From Listeria swaminathanii (GTDB lineage: Bacteria > Bacillota > Bacilli > Lactobacillales > Listeriaceae), in NCBI RefSeq assembly GCF_014229645.1, contig NZ_JAATOD010000002.1, positions 372,001 through 436,000 on the forward strand: a DNA stretch of 64,000 nt, given 5' to 3'. Each line of letters begins with the position of its first letter. Within the stretch, counting starts at the first letter, position 1. A model generated the notes under the pieces. That model made no database searches and was not told the DNA's origin. It saw only the letters and a program-made list of their open reading frames with translations. A program made the translations under genes and the position numbers. This document shows, piece after piece, positions 1 through 8,422 of this stretch.

Positions 1-710
1 TTTGGAGCTAATAAAGACATATGCCCTTTAGAAGCCGTTTTCCCAAGACCAGCATCTACTTGACCTAATTCTCCGCGTGATAAACGACTACCGTACATAT
101 ACTCCGCACGGCGAATCATTGCGTTTCCGGCGAAAATATTTTCACTAACCGCCGCTTCCATAAATCCTTCTGGTCCAATGAGCGCCACTTTTCCAGAGGC
201 CACATCTTCTTTACTAATAAGTCCAGCAACACCACCGTAATGATCTGCATGGGAATGCGTATAAATAATCGCCTTAATTGGTTTTTTCGGACGATGCTCA
301 AAATATAATTCAAGTGCTGCACGAGCTGTTTCAACTGACATCAATGTATCTGTAATGACTAGGCCAGTGTCGCCTTCCATAATAGTCGTATTCGACATAT
401 CAAAACCGCGTACTTGATAAACTCGGTCTGTTACTTTGAATAAGCCATTCGTCATATTAAGCTGAGCGATACGCCATAAACTTGGATTAACAGAATCAGG
501 TGCTTCCCCTTCGATAAACTTGTAATCCTCTAGGTCCCAAACAGCGTGACCGTCTTCTGTATCCACTTTTACATGATCCCATGTCCCAATAAAGCCTTTC
601 CTTGCATCATCAAAATCTTTCGTATTCTCAAAAGGTAACGCTTCTTTCACTTGGTTATTCACTTTCTTTGTAAACGTTGATGCTTCTTTTGGTAAGACTT
701 TTTTTGTCAT
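1..710 (-). CDS. Alkyl sulfatase-type metallo-beta-lactamase fold protein (5' part, runs off the left edge)
   Basis: About 236 N-terminal residues are present; the rest lies beyond base 1. Translation from the ATG at 708-710, preceded by an AGGAGG box, shows a metallo-beta-lactamase core with the metal motif THSHADHYGG at residues 151-160, preceded by a conserved stretch around NTTIMEGDTGLVITDT. That arrangement matches the linear alkyl/aryl sulfatase (SdsA1/BDS1) family, which hydrolyses sulfate esters such as alkyl sulfates; members are usually about 600 residues or more. No signal peptide is visible, so it is probably cytosolic. A sigma-B-like promoter lies just upstream, which suggests stress induction. 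Substrate is inferred from family only. Confidence 0.85.
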   Translation of the reverse strand, partial: MTKKVLPKEASTFTKKVNNQVKEALPFENTKDFDDARKGFIGTWDHVKVDTEDGHAVWDLEDYKFIEGEAPDSVNPSLWRIAQLNMTNGLFKVTDRVYQVRGFDMSNTTIMEGDTGLVITDTLMSVETARAALELYFEHRPKKPIKAIIYTHSHADHYGGVAGLISKEDVASGKVALIGPEGFMEAAVSENIFAGNAMIRRAEYMYGSRLSRGELGQVDAGLGKTASKGHMSLLAP

Positions 711-754
711 TATTGGTTTCCTCCTGCACGTTTATTTTCGCATACTTTCCTTCT

Positions 755-779
755 ATACCTCCATTACAATAATCAAAAC
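755..779 (-). promoter_or_regulatory. Sigma-B-type promoter for the alkyl sulfatase-like gene
   Basis: Read on the minus strand: GTTTTG (774-779), 13-base spacer, AGGTAT (755-760). This is close to the Listeria sigma-B consensus GTTT-N13..16-GGGWAW. The leader to the start codon is short, about 40 bases. Confidence 0.6.
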
Positions 780-797
780 CTTTTGCTATTATTAGAC

Positions 798-832
798 AAA
801 AAAATAGGCTTACGAAATGCAAGCCTACCTTT
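798..832 (-). terminator. Rho-independent terminator after the CsbD gene
   Basis: Perfect 7-bp stem TAGGCTT/AAGCCTA (805-811 and 821-827) with a T run on the minus strand and also a T run on the plus strand, so it could work both ways. Confidence 0.8.
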
Positions 833-837
833 TTAAC

Positions 838-1023
838 TTATTCGGATAATTTCTTTTTAGCGTCTCCGGCTTTATCTTCTACTTCGCCTTTTGCTTTTTG
901 TGCTTTGCCTTCTACTTGTTTGCCTTTATCATCTGTCGCTTTACCGAACTTGTCTTTTGCGTCACCTACTACTTTGTCTTTCAGTCCTTTTGCTTTGTCT
1001 TTCATACCTTTATCTTCGCTCAT
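838..1023 (-). CDS. CsbD-family general stress protein
   Basis: A 61-residue, very hydrophilic, Lys/Asp/Gly/Ala-rich protein built of repeated K-x-K-G/D-K type turns, typical of the CsbD family (Bacillus CsbD/YwmG). The family is a marker of the sigma-B general stress response but its molecular role is unknown; the sequence looks intrinsically disordered or loosely helical. The start is an ATG behind an AGGAGG box. It sits alone between a sigma-B-like promoter and a strong terminator. Confidence 0.9.
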   Translation of the reverse strand: MSEDKGMKDKAKGLKDKVVGDAKDKFGKATDDKGKQVEGKAQKAKGEVEDKAGDAKKKLSE

Positions 1024-1082
1024 TTGTTTTGCCTCCTAATTAGAATATTTTTCTAATGAAGAATCGCGTCTCCATATTTGTG

Positions 1083-1108
1083 TTTTCCACATTATAGGAA
1101 GCTAAAAC
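1083..1108 (-). promoter_or_regulatory. Candidate sigma-B promoter of the CsbD gene
   Basis: Minus strand: GTTTTA (1103-1108), 14-base spacer, GGAAAA (1083-1088), a one-mismatch fit to the sigma-B -10 GGGWAW. A TATAAT-like hexamer lies inside the spacer but has no good -35. Confidence 0.45.
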
Positions 1109-1115
1109 ATCTTTT

Positions 1116-2165
1116 TTAAATAGAATGGATGGTTCGATTTGTCTCAGCCGCTTCAAATATGGCTTCAATCAATTTTAAAACTTGGTAAACTTGTTCGTTT
1201 TGAACGATGGGTTCACTATCGTTATTTAAAACATCCACGAAATTATTATAGAAAGAAGTAGCTAATTTAGCTGGTGCTGGAAGTGGTAAGGTATTAGTTG
1301 CCTCTTCGCTTGGTGGCGCCATTGTTTTGGTTAGTCCTTGGCCAGCTTTAATAGGTGTCGGTTCTGACGTTTTAGCAAGTGCGGTCGGTTTGACGATTTC
1401 GCCGCTCAAATCCCAGTCATGGATAATGCCGGTTCCTTCAGTTCCTTTGACATACCAACGAGGTAATTTGATAAAATTGGTTGTGCCTACTTCGATTTGG
1501 GCTGTGATGCCATTTTCAAAGGTAATGAACGTTACAAATCCATCATCGACCTCATCCCCGAGCGCGTAACTTAAATTAGCCGATACGGACTTCACGTTGC
1601 TGTCGACTAAGAATAACAATTGATCAAGCAAATGGACACCCCAATCGAGCACCATTCCACCACCGTGCGCTTTCAAATGGCGCCAATCTCCTGGAATACC
1701 ATTTGCTCCGTGAACGCGCGATTCTAGGTGGAACATATCGCCAATTGTTTTTTGTTCGAACATTTCTTTAATAACGAGAAAATCTTCATCCCAACGTCTA
1801 TTTTGATGGACCATAAAATGTTTATTTACTTTTTTCGCCACGTCCATAATCGCTAATAAATCTTCGCTTGTCATCGTAACTGGTTTTTCGCAAACGACAT
1901 GTTTCCCTGCTTCGAGCGCTGTAATCGCTAGTTCTTTATGGCTATCATTTGGCGTTGCGATAAGGACAGCATCTACTTGTTCGTCAGCTAAAACTGCTTC
2001 AAAACTTTCGTAGATTTTCAAGCCTTTTTGAGCGGCCGCTGCACGTTTTTCTTCTAGAATGTCGAATACACCATGCACTTCTAAATTGGTAGCAGCCGAT
2101 GCAAGTGTGACATGATAACTTCCCATTCCGCCGTAACCAACAATGACTAATTGATATTTTTTCAT
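1116..2165 (-). CDS. Gfo/Idh/MocA-family NAD(P)-dependent oxidoreductase (operon gene 5)
   Basis: A 349-residue two-domain dehydrogenase. The N-terminal Rossmann fold carries the dinucleotide loop GYGGMGSYH near residues 10-18, and the family catalytic motif CEKP (lysine and following proline) is near residue 92. The C-terminal alpha/beta domain binds the sugar or cyclitol. The family oxidises hydroxyls of sugars, inositols and their derivatives. It is the last gene of a five-gene cluster, 22 bases after a TIM-barrel isomerase gene, with a GGGTG ribosome site before the ATG. No clear terminator follows; the next gene on the strand (CsbD) has its own promoter. Exact substrate cannot be read from the sequence. 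Confidence 0.85.
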   Translation of the reverse strand: MKKYQLVIVGYGGMGSYHVTLASAATNLEVHGVFDILEEKRAAAAQKGLKIYESFEAVLADEQVDAVLIATPNDSHKELAITALEAGKHVVCEKPVTMTSEDLLAIMDVAKKVNKHFMVHQNRRWDEDFLVIKEMFEQKTIGDMFHLESRVHGANGIPGDWRHLKAHGGGMVLDWGVHLLDQLLFLVDSNVKSVSANLSYALGDEVDDGFVTFITFENGITAQIEVGTTNFIKLPRWYVKGTEGTGIIHDWDLSGEIVKPTALAKTSEPTPIKAGQGLTKTMAPPSEEATNTLPLPAPAKLATSFYNNFVDVLNNDSEPIVQNEQVYQVLKLIEAIFEAAETNRTIHSI

Positions 2166-2187
2166 CCTAAGACACCCTTTCTTATCG

Positions 2188-3156
2188 TTAAGCCCACCAC
2201 ATATCCAGTGGTTTATCTTTAATTAAAATGGATTGTAAGTTCGTAACAGCACGGTCGAAACCTTCATCAATCGACATTAATGGGTCTTCATGTTCAATGC
2301 TGACTACGTAATCGTAACCATATGTTCTAAGCGCGCTCATAATATCCGACCATTCTGTCAAACTATGACCACAGCCAACCGAACGGAATGTCCAGCTTCT
2401 TGTTTGAACGTCGCCATATGGTTGCATATCAGTTAAACCGTACATATTAATATTATCTTGATCCAAATAAGTATCTTTCGCGTGGAAATGATGAATCGCT
2501 CCAGCTTTTCCTAAGATTTTAATCGCACCAACCGGGTCAATTCCTTGCCACCATAAATGACTTGGGTCTAAATTAACACCGATAGAGTCATTTGTTTCTT
2601 CGCGCAATTTTAAAATGGTATAAGGTGTGTGGCATAAGAAACCGCCGTGTAATTCGATACCAATTTTAACGTCGGAAGCTGCTGCAAGTTCGCCGATTTC
2701 TTTCCAGTAAGGAATAAGCTTTGTTTCCCATTGCCACGTTTTAATATCGCTATAAACGGTCGGCCACGGAATAACCGGCCAGTTCGGCGCCTTGGCATCG
2801 TCGCTATCACCAGCAGTCCCGGAAAATGTGTTAACAACCGGAACGTTCATTAAGGAAGCTAGTTTAATTGATTTTCGCAAAATTTCATCGGATGCCGCCG
2901 CTTCTGCTTTATTTGGAGAAATCGGATTATCATGACAACTAAATGCGCTAATAGTTAATCCGCGACTCGTAAATTTTTCCAAATAAGCTTCACGTGCTGC
3001 TGCGCTTTCCAAAAGTTCATCTGTTGGACAGTGATGATTTCCCGGATTTCCGCCCGTCCCAATTTCTACTGCGTCAAGTCCTGCAGCTTTGACTTTATCT
3101 AACATTTCTTCTAATGGTAAATTAGCAAATAATGGTGTAAATACGCCTAATTTCAT
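2188..3156 (-). CDS. Sugar phosphate isomerase/epimerase-like TIM barrel protein (operon gene 4)
   Basis: A 322-residue xylose-isomerase-like TIM barrel (AP endonuclease family 2 fold, as in IolE/IolI and sugar epimerases). Metal-ligand candidates are seen in GIELHGGF, NLDPSHLWWQG, HFHAKD and SIEHEDP, the usual Glu-Asp-His-Glu set. It starts at an ATG behind GGGAGG and lies two bases from the ThuA-like gene, so it is co-translated with it. The operon partners (two dehydrogenases) point to a ketone/aldehyde-forming sugar or cyclitol pathway. Specificity is unknown. Confidence 0.85.
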   Translation of the reverse strand: MKLGVFTPLFANLPLEEMLDKVKAAGLDAVEIGTGGNPGNHHCPTDELLESAAAREAYLEKFTSRGLTISAFSCHDNPISPNKAEAAASDEILRKSIKLASLMNVPVVNTFSGTAGDSDDAKAPNWPVIPWPTVYSDIKTWQWETKLIPYWKEIGELAAASDVKIGIELHGGFLCHTPYTILKLREETNDSIGVNLDPSHLWWQGIDPVGAIKILGKAGAIHHFHAKDTYLDQDNINMYGLTDMQPYGDVQTRSWTFRSVGCGHSLTEWSDIMSALRTYGYDYVVSIEHEDPLMSIDEGFDRAVTNLQSILIKDKPLDMWWA

Positions 3157-3158
3157 CT

Positions 3159-3881
3159 TTATTTCCTCCCTATTTTTTCAAGTGGTTGATGATTTCCGTA
3201 TGCCGGATAATTTTTCCGACTTTCTGCGCACCAGTTTACTCCGTTAATAATGACTTGCTGGATGTCCGGATGGTGGTAAGTTGGATAGGATTCGTGACCT
3301 GGTTGGAAGTAGAAAATCCGGCCGTTTCCTCTTTTATACGTAATCCCGCTGCGGAACACTTCGCCGCCTTCGAACCAACCTAAGAAAATTAATTCATCTG
3401 GTGTTGGGATATCAAAATGCTCGCCGTACATTTCTTCTTCATCGAGCTCAATAAATTCGCCGATTCCTTTGGCGATTGGGTGCGTCGGGTCAACTACCCA
3501 AAGTCGCTCTCTTTCGTTTGCTTCACGCCATTTCAAATCACAACTTGTTCCCATTAAACGCATAAAGATTTTTGACATATGACCTGAATGAAGTACGACA
3601 AGCCCCATGCCTTCTAAAACGCGCTTTTGAACACGGTCGACAATTTTATCGTCCACGCGGTCATGTCCCATGTGTCCCCACCAAATCAAAACATCTGTAT
3701 TCGCTAAAACTTCTTCCGTCAGCCCATGCTCCGGTTCTTCTAAAGTTGCAGTTTTCGCATCAAGTCCTGCTTTTTCTAGGAAACTAGCAATTTGCCCATG
3801 AATACCGTCTGGATAAATCGCCAGCACCGCATCATCTTCTTTTTCATGTAAAAATTCATTCCATACCGTCACGCGTGTCAT
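3159..3881 (-). CDS. ThuA-like trehalose-utilisation family protein (operon gene 3)
   Basis: A 240-residue protein with the ThuA (class I glutamine amidotransferase-like) fold. Visible features include [26 protein letters not shown], and a C-terminal [22 protein letters not shown] segment that the family shares. ThuA/ThuB of rhizobia act in catabolism of 3-keto disaccharides derived from trehalose, maltitol and sucrose. Here it is joined with Gfo/Idh/MocA dehydrogenases and epimerase-like barrels, the same general partnership. The start ATG has a GGAGGGG ribosome site; the gene ends two bases before the next start. Confidence 0.85.
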   Translation of the reverse strand: MTRVTVWNEFLHEKEDDAVLAIYPDGIHGQIASFLEKAGLDAKTATLEEPEHGLTEEVLANTDVLIWWGHMGHDRVDDKIVDRVQKRVLEGMGLVVLHSGHMSKIFMRLMGTSCDLKWREANERERLWVVDPTHPIAKGIGEFIELDEEEMYGEHFDIPTPDELIFLGWFEGGEVFRSGITYKRGNGRIFYFQPGHESYPTYHHPDIQQVIINGVNWCAESRKNYPAYGNHQPLEKIGRK

Positions 3882-3882
3882 A

Positions 3883-4623
3883 TTATTTCCCCTCCAATAA
3901 ATTTGCTACATACGTATAACCTTTGGCAACACTAGTTAGTGGGGCTTCTTCAAATGCTTCTTGCTCGATAACTAACCATTTTGCCCCACAGTCGAGCGCC
4001 GTTTTTGCGTAACCTGGAATATCGAGAATCCCCTCGCCGATAATCGTGCTTTCTTTGTTCGTTTTCGATTTATCTTTAATATGGACAAGCGGCACCCGAT
4101 TACGATATTTTTCGATAAAAGGGATAACACCAATGCCGGCATGCTCTATCCAATACGTATCTAATTCGGCAACCATCTCCGGTACATTTTCAAGCAAAGC
4201 ATCTAAAATAATCTCACCATTCAATTTTTCTAACTCATGGGCATGATTATGATAGCCAAATTGCATTCCAGCTTGTTGCACGGCTTTCGTAATCTCGCGA
4301 AGTTCCGCGCTAAATTCAAGCCATTCTTGTTTCGTTTCAAAATCTGCATAAGGGCAAATGATATAATTATTACCCAATTCGCGCTCAAAAGCAATTACCG
4401 CTTCCAAATCGGCTTCTAGTTGCTCTTTACTAACATGCGAACCTGCTACTTCTAGCCCAAGTTCCGCTAATTTCGCTTTAATTTCAGTAGCAGATTTCCC
4501 ATAATAACCAGCGAATTCTACACCGTCATAACCCATTTCAGCCACTTTTTCCAGCGTTTCAAAGAAATCCTCTTCCAAAGCTTCCTGTACACTCCATAAT
4601 TGCAAAGCTATTTTTGCATTCAT
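3883..4623 (-). CDS. Sugar phosphate isomerase/epimerase-like TIM barrel protein (operon gene 2)
   Basis: A 246-residue xylose-isomerase-like TIM barrel, shorter than the other barrel in the operon and not its close copy. Likely metal-site segments are [30 protein letters not shown] and LVIEQE. An AAGGAGG box precedes the ATG. It directly follows the operon's first dehydrogenase gene (16 bases) and abuts the ThuA-like gene. Proteins of this shape isomerise or epimerise keto sugars and inosose; the actual substrate is not evident. Confidence 0.85.
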   Translation of the reverse strand: MNAKIALQLWSVQEALEEDFFETLEKVAEMGYDGVEFAGYYGKSATEIKAKLAELGLEVAGSHVSKEQLEADLEAVIAFERELGNNYIICPYADFETKQEWLEFSAELREITKAVQQAGMQFGYHNHAHELEKLNGEIILDALLENVPEMVAELDTYWIEHAGIGVIPFIEKYRNRVPLVHIKDKSKTNKESTIIGEGILDIPGYAKTALDCGAKWLVIEQEAFEEAPLTSVAKGYTYVANLLEGK

Positions 4624-4638
4624 ACAGACAGTTCCTCC

Positions 4639-5715
4639 TTAATTAAAATAAACTGGTTGACCTGTTTTAGACGACTCATAGATAGCCTCTAAAATTTGCG
4701 TTACAACAAGCGCTTGTTCTGGTTTTACAACTGGATCTGTATCATTCAAAATAGCGTCTAACCATTGTTCTGCTTCGATTAATGCCGGATCATCACCCGT
4801 GCCATCGTAAAAATCAACGCCGCCTGCTTCTAACTGAATTTTCTTTTCAAACATTTGGCTGTGTGCCTCGCCGTTAATCCGTAAACCATCTTCCATATCT
4901 GCGCCGCCTTCTGTTCCAGAAAGAGAAGTTCGCGCTTCACCGACATCTAGCGTATTAAGCGCCCAACTTGCTTCTAAAACAATCGTCGCACCGTTTTCCA
5001 TCGTAATAAAACCAAATGCGGAATCTTCCACAGTAAATTTAGCCGGATCCCATGAGCCCCAAGCATTGGCTGCATTTTCTTTCTTCGCAAGTTTATGATA
5101 GCTGTTTCCTACTACATATTTTGGTTTGTAATTGTCCATCATCCAAAGCGTTAAGTCCAGAGCGTGTGTCCCAATATCAATTAGCGGACCTCCACCTTGT
5201 GCTTCTTCATCTAAAAACACGCCCCAAGTTGGTACTGCACGACGACGAATCGCTTTTGCTTTTGCGTAATAAATATCACCTAGTTCACCATTTTCGCAAA
5301 CTTGGTGTAAATAGTCAGAGTCTTTGCGGAATCTATTTTGGTAACCAATTGTTAGTTTTTTACCTGTACGTTTTGCTGCTTCAATCATGCTTTTCGCTTC
5401 TTCGGTCGTTTTAGCCATTGGTTTTTCGCACATAACGTGTTTTCCAGCTTCCAGCGCCGCGATAGAAATTTCTGCATGAGAAATATTTGGTGTACAAACA
5501 TGGATGACATCGATGGATTTATCTTGGAGTAATTCTACATAGTTTGTGTATACGCTTGCATTTTCGCCACCAAATTCTTTTGCTGCCGCTTCAGCTTTTT
5601 CTAGAACAATATCGCAAAAAGCAACCATTTCTGCTTTTTCAGCTTTTAATAAACTTGGCATATGCTTCCCGTTTGCAATGCCTCCACAACCAATAATTCC
5701 AACTTTTAATGTCAT
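4639..5715 (-). CDS. Gfo/Idh/MocA-family NAD(P)-dependent oxidoreductase (operon gene 1)
   Basis: A 358-residue dehydrogenase with N-terminal IIGCGGIANGKH dinucleotide loop, the CEKPMAK catalytic motif near residue 96, and the C-terminal GGGPLIDIGTHALDL segment that supplies the active-site Asp and His in this family. It is the first enzyme gene behind the AraC regulator, 74 bases away, and has a strong GGAGG site. Together with the paralogous dehydrogenase at the operon end it could run an oxidation-reduction pair on a sugar (oxidise at one carbon, act on it, reduce again), but that is inference. Confidence 0.86.
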   Translation of the reverse strand: MTLKVGIIGCGGIANGKHMPSLLKAEKAEMVAFCDIVLEKAEAAAKEFGGENASVYTNYVELLQDKSIDVIHVCTPNISHAEISIAALEAGKHVMCEKPMAKTTEEAKSMIEAAKRTGKKLTIGYQNRFRKDSDYLHQVCENGELGDIYYAKAKAIRRRAVPTWGVFLDEEAQGGGPLIDIGTHALDLTLWMMDNYKPKYVVGNSYHKLAKKENAANAWGSWDPAKFTVEDSAFGFITMENGATIVLEASWALNTLDVGEARTSLSGTEGGADMEDGLRINGEAHSQMFEKKIQLEAGGVDFYDGTGDDPALIEAEQWLDAILNDTDPVVKPEQALVVTQILEAIYESSKTGQPVYFN

Positions 5716-5731
5716 AATAAAAAACCTCCAA

Positions 5732-5761
5732 TAGTTTTGATAGTTACATCATACAAAACTA
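5732..5761. promoter_or_regulatory. Perfect 8-bp inverted repeat before the sugar operon
   Basis: TAGTTTTG (5732-5739), 14 bases, CAAAACTA (5754-5761). It occupies the 74-base gap between the AraC regulator and the first dehydrogenase gene, so it is a good candidate operator for that regulator, or a leader hairpin. Confidence 0.45.
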
Positions 5762-5789
5762 CTGAAGGTAATTCTTCCTATTTTATTGC

Positions 5790-6668
5790 TTAATTATTCC
5801 CGTATATTGTCTTTCTATATTTTAGCGGTGCCACACCCATTGCTCGTTTAAACGCATGATGGAAGGTTTTCACGCTGCTAAATCCGGCCAGCTCAGCCAC
5901 TTCGGTTACCGGAAATGCTTCATTTAACAACATCCATTTTGCTTTATTTAGCCGATAATCATTTAAAAAAGTCACGAAAGTCATACCAGTATTTCGTTTG
6001 AAAAATTTCGTGAAATAGTAAGTGCTAAATCCAGTATAATCCGCCACTTCTTGTAGGCTCACTGGCTCTTGATAATGTTTTTCAACATACGAAAAAATTT
6101 GATCTAATTTATGTAGGGTTTCTTGGGATTTGAGGACTGCTTCTTCCGAAATAACACTATCCGGTTGCGTTTTGATTTGCGGGATTTCCCGGTAGATTAA
6201 ACCAATAACCGCCAGCAAATCGGCCTTTAAAATATAATGCTTTCCAGGATTATCCGCGCTTGATTCGGAATGAATATTCATGATTAACGCTTGCATTTTT
6301 GCCACGGTTTCTTCCGGCCATTCCCTGCTTAAATGCGCCATCTCTGTCAGCATTTCCCGTAAAGTTCGATTTTGACCGTCCATTTGCATTTCTTCTTGAA
6401 ATAAACTTAAATCAAATTGAATAACAATACGTTCACTATTTGGGGATGCTAAAAAGTAATGGACATCGCCGCCATTTATCACTTGAATTTCGCCTTCGTT
6501 TAATTGAATTGGCATATCGTTCACGCCAAGATTTAGACTCCCTTTTAGCGCATAAATAATTTCAATTTCTTTATGCCAATGCGGATAAACGAGTACCTCG
6601 CCTTCATTGACGAACGAACGAAACGGAAAAGCTTTATTTAATTCTGGAATTTCCAAGTATTCACTCAT
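5790..6668 (-). CDS. AraC-family transcriptional regulator with N-terminal cupin sensor
   Basis: A 292-residue regulator. Residues 1-100 or so form a cupin-like ligand-binding domain (FVNEGEVLVYPHWHKEIEIIYALKGS, then the GEIQVINGGDVHYF strand pair). The last 100 residues hold two helix-turn-helix motifs, SLQEVADYTGFSTYYFTKFFKR and VTEVAELAGFSSVKTFHHAFKR, ending in the usual PLKYRK. It lies upstream of and in line with the sugar operon, so it is the obvious activator; the inducer would be a sugar or cyclitol. ATG with an AAAGGAG box. Its own promoter should lie in 6669-6700. Confidence 0.9.
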   Translation of the reverse strand: MSEYLEIPELNKAFPFRSFVNEGEVLVYPHWHKEIEIIYALKGSLNLGVNDMPIQLNEGEIQVINGGDVHYFLASPNSERIVIQFDLSLFQEEMQMDGQNRTLREMLTEMAHLSREWPEETVAKMQALIMNIHSESSADNPGKHYILKADLLAVIGLIYREIPQIKTQPDSVISEEAVLKSQETLHKLDQIFSYVEKHYQEPVSLQEVADYTGFSTYYFTKFFKRNTGMTFVTFLNDYRLNKAKWMLLNEAFPVTEVAELAGFSSVKTFHHAFKRAMGVAPLKYRKTIYGNN

Positions 6669-6701
6669 AGTGGAACTCCTTTTTTTCTTTCATTTTAGCA
6701 T

Positions 6702-6734
6702 AAAAAAGAAGACAGCCGTTAGACTATCCTCTTT
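6702..6734 (-). terminator. Terminator after the first Crp/Fnr-family gene
   Basis: On the minus strand an 11-bp stem (AAAGAGGATAG with CTGTCTTCTTT, two G-T pairs) and an 8-base loop are followed by a T run. It closes the Crp/Fnr gene before the AraC gene starts. Confidence 0.75.
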
Positions 6735-6737
6735 GTT

Positions 6738-7433
6738 TTATAAAATTAATGATTCGTAAGGAATTTCATTGAAAAGTTTTTCTACATTTATTACAACAGG
6801 AATTTTTGTATTTAATAAGTATCCTTCTTTTTTCAGTTCACTAAGCGTTAAACTAAGATATTCTCTCGTAATGCCCATGAATTTAGATAAAAATGTAGTA
6901 GATAATTCTTGTGGAATTTGAATGTTGTCGCCATTGGAAATACCATATTCATAGCCAATCGCAGCAATAACATGTTTCACGCGATCTTTCACTTTCAGCG
7001 TATTAAGTAAGCAGCGGCGTTGAAGTACCATAATTTCTTTTTTCGATTGATACAGCATAAATTCTTCGATGCTAATATGCTTTTCCACCATAAAAATGAA
7101 AAAATCTCGATCTACTGCTGTAATAACGCTAGAACTTGGTGATAATAATTTAGCCCCAATGTTGCGTTTTAAATCAGAAGACATAAAAGAGGAAAAATTA
7201 CATACATCCCCATGTTTTAGTAATTGATCGTAGCCAATATAATCATCAATTTGTGTTCCTTTCATAACGATACCTTTTTCAACAAAATAGATACCTGTTA
7301 CAAAGTCGACGTCAAATAGTTCATTTTTAGAAAGTTTAATACTCATACTATGTTTAGCAAAATCTCCAGACTTCTTACAAAAATGAAGTGGATTGGTCAA
7401 AATTTCATGCTGTCGTTTCTCTAATGTGTTCAT
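6738..7433 (-). CDS. Crp/Fnr-family transcriptional regulator
   Basis: A 231-residue protein with an N-terminal cyclic-nucleotide-binding-like beta roll and a C-terminal winged helix; the recognition part reads LSTTFLSKFMGITREYLSLTLSELKKEGYL. No cysteine cluster of the Fnr iron-sulfur type is visible in the N-terminus (single scattered Cys only). Listeria carries many such PrfA-relatives; ligands are mostly unknown. The ATG follows a perfect GAGGAGG box. It is monocistronic: a 253-base AT-rich gap upstream and a terminator downstream. Confidence 0.88.
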   Translation of the reverse strand: MNTLEKRQHEILTNPLHFCKKSGDFAKHSMSIKLSKNELFDVDFVTGIYFVEKGIVMKGTQIDDYIGYDQLLKHGDVCNFSSFMSSDLKRNIGAKLLSPSSSVITAVDRDFFIFMVEKHISIEEFMLYQSKKEIMVLQRRCLLNTLKVKDRVKHVIAAIGYEYGISNGDNIQIPQELSTTFLSKFMGITREYLSLTLSELKKEGYLLNTKIPVVINVEKLFNEIPYESLIL

Positions 7434-7686
7434 TGCAAATTCCTCCTCTAAAGTATAATATCACACAATGAAAACACCTCAGAGAAGGAAATATTCAAAT
7501 AAAATAACATTAAAATAACGAAAAAGAAATTTTTATTACTATTTTTGTACTAAAACAAACTTTTTTTAGGCGAAAAATAGCTAAATAAGTACTTTTTGTG
7601 ACATTTTTAATCACCATAATTTAGATATTATTTTAACTTTTCCACCTTTTATAGCCTTAAAATCAATATATATTAAGTTTTATCAA
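7434..7686. other. AT-rich intergenic region between two Crp/Fnr-family genes
   Basis: No open reading frame of note. The region must carry the promoter of the downstream Crp/Fnr gene, but no hexamer pair stands out. No terminator is visible for the upstream regulator gene, so transcripts may run on. Confidence 0.5.
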
Positions 7687-8358
7687 TTAAAGCATGTCGA
7701 TTTTTTTGATGACCCACGGCTTGTAACTATCATCCAAAATTCCTTCTTTTCGTAGTTTCAGCACGATAATATTCGTATATTCGCGCGTAGTATTCGCATA
7801 TTGAGCCAAAATAGAATTAGTAATCTCATCTGGTAAAATATATTCTTTATCCTTTGTCACCCTACCCATGTATAAACCAATCTCTTTTAAACACGCTCTA
7901 ATACGGCGTTCTTTCTTCATAAAATTACGTTTGCTCGCTTTGAAATAAACCTTTCTCGTATAAAGCAAATTCGATAAAAGGTAGTTCGCTTTTTGACCTG
8001 ATTCATCTAAAACACGTTCTACAAATTCGGGATCAAGCACCCAGCAATGAACCTCCGTCAAACTACGCAATACAGATTCTTCCGGTTCTTCTTTAATCAG
8101 CGGAATTAAATTAATCGCAATTTCGCTACCAACAAAGCTAATAATTCCGGAGTCGCCATATTCATTTTGAAGACAATAAGAAAAGTAGCCACTTTCTACC
8201 AAATAAATTTTGAAGCCTTTCGCATGGTTCATTTGGATTTCTTTGCCTCTAGGAATAATTTCTTGATAGCAATAATCATGAAAGTTATAATCTTTTTTTA
8301 GTAATTGAAGTAGTGATTTGGTAGTTGTTTCTTTGAAAATTTCCTCATCTGAATGCAT
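7687..8358 (-). CDS. Crp/Fnr-family transcriptional regulator (second copy)
   Basis: A 223-residue relative of the neighbouring regulator, with an N-terminal beta-roll sensor domain and a C-terminal helix-turn-helix segment NSILAQYANTTREYTNIIVLKLRKEGIL. A longer reading frame exists upstream, but it overlaps the hydrolase gene and its terminator; the ATG at 8356-8358 has a GGAAAGGATG ribosome site and is the credible start. The effector is unknown. The pair of non-identical Crp/Fnr proteins, back to back on one strand, suggests an old duplication with divergence. Confidence 0.85.
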   Translation of the reverse strand: MHSDEEIFKETTTKSLLQLLKKDYNFHDYCYQEIIPRGKEIQMNHAKGFKIYLVESGYFSYCLQNEYGDSGIISFVGSEIAINLIPLIKEEPEESVLRSLTEVHCWVLDPEFVERVLDESGQKANYLLSNLLYTRKVYFKASKRNFMKKERRIRACLKEIGLYMGRVTKDKEYILPDEITNSILAQYANTTREYTNIIVLKLRKEGILDDSYKPWVIKKIDML

Positions 8359-8384
8359 TTTACAACATCCTTTCCGTTTAATTA

Positions 8385-8415
8385 CAAAAAAACTGCAGAA
8401 TGGATGCTTCTGCAA
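8385..8415 (-). terminator. Terminator after the metallo-hydrolase gene
   Basis: Minus strand: TGCAGAA, 7-base loop, TTCTGCA, then seven T. It separates the hydrolase from the second Crp/Fnr gene. Confidence 0.8.
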
Positions 8416-8422
8416 GTTCTTT

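Noticed and set aside
7570-7620. TGTGA...TCACC pair as a Crp/Fnr operator
   Set aside because: The spacing between half sites (9 bases) is wrong for this family (6 bases).
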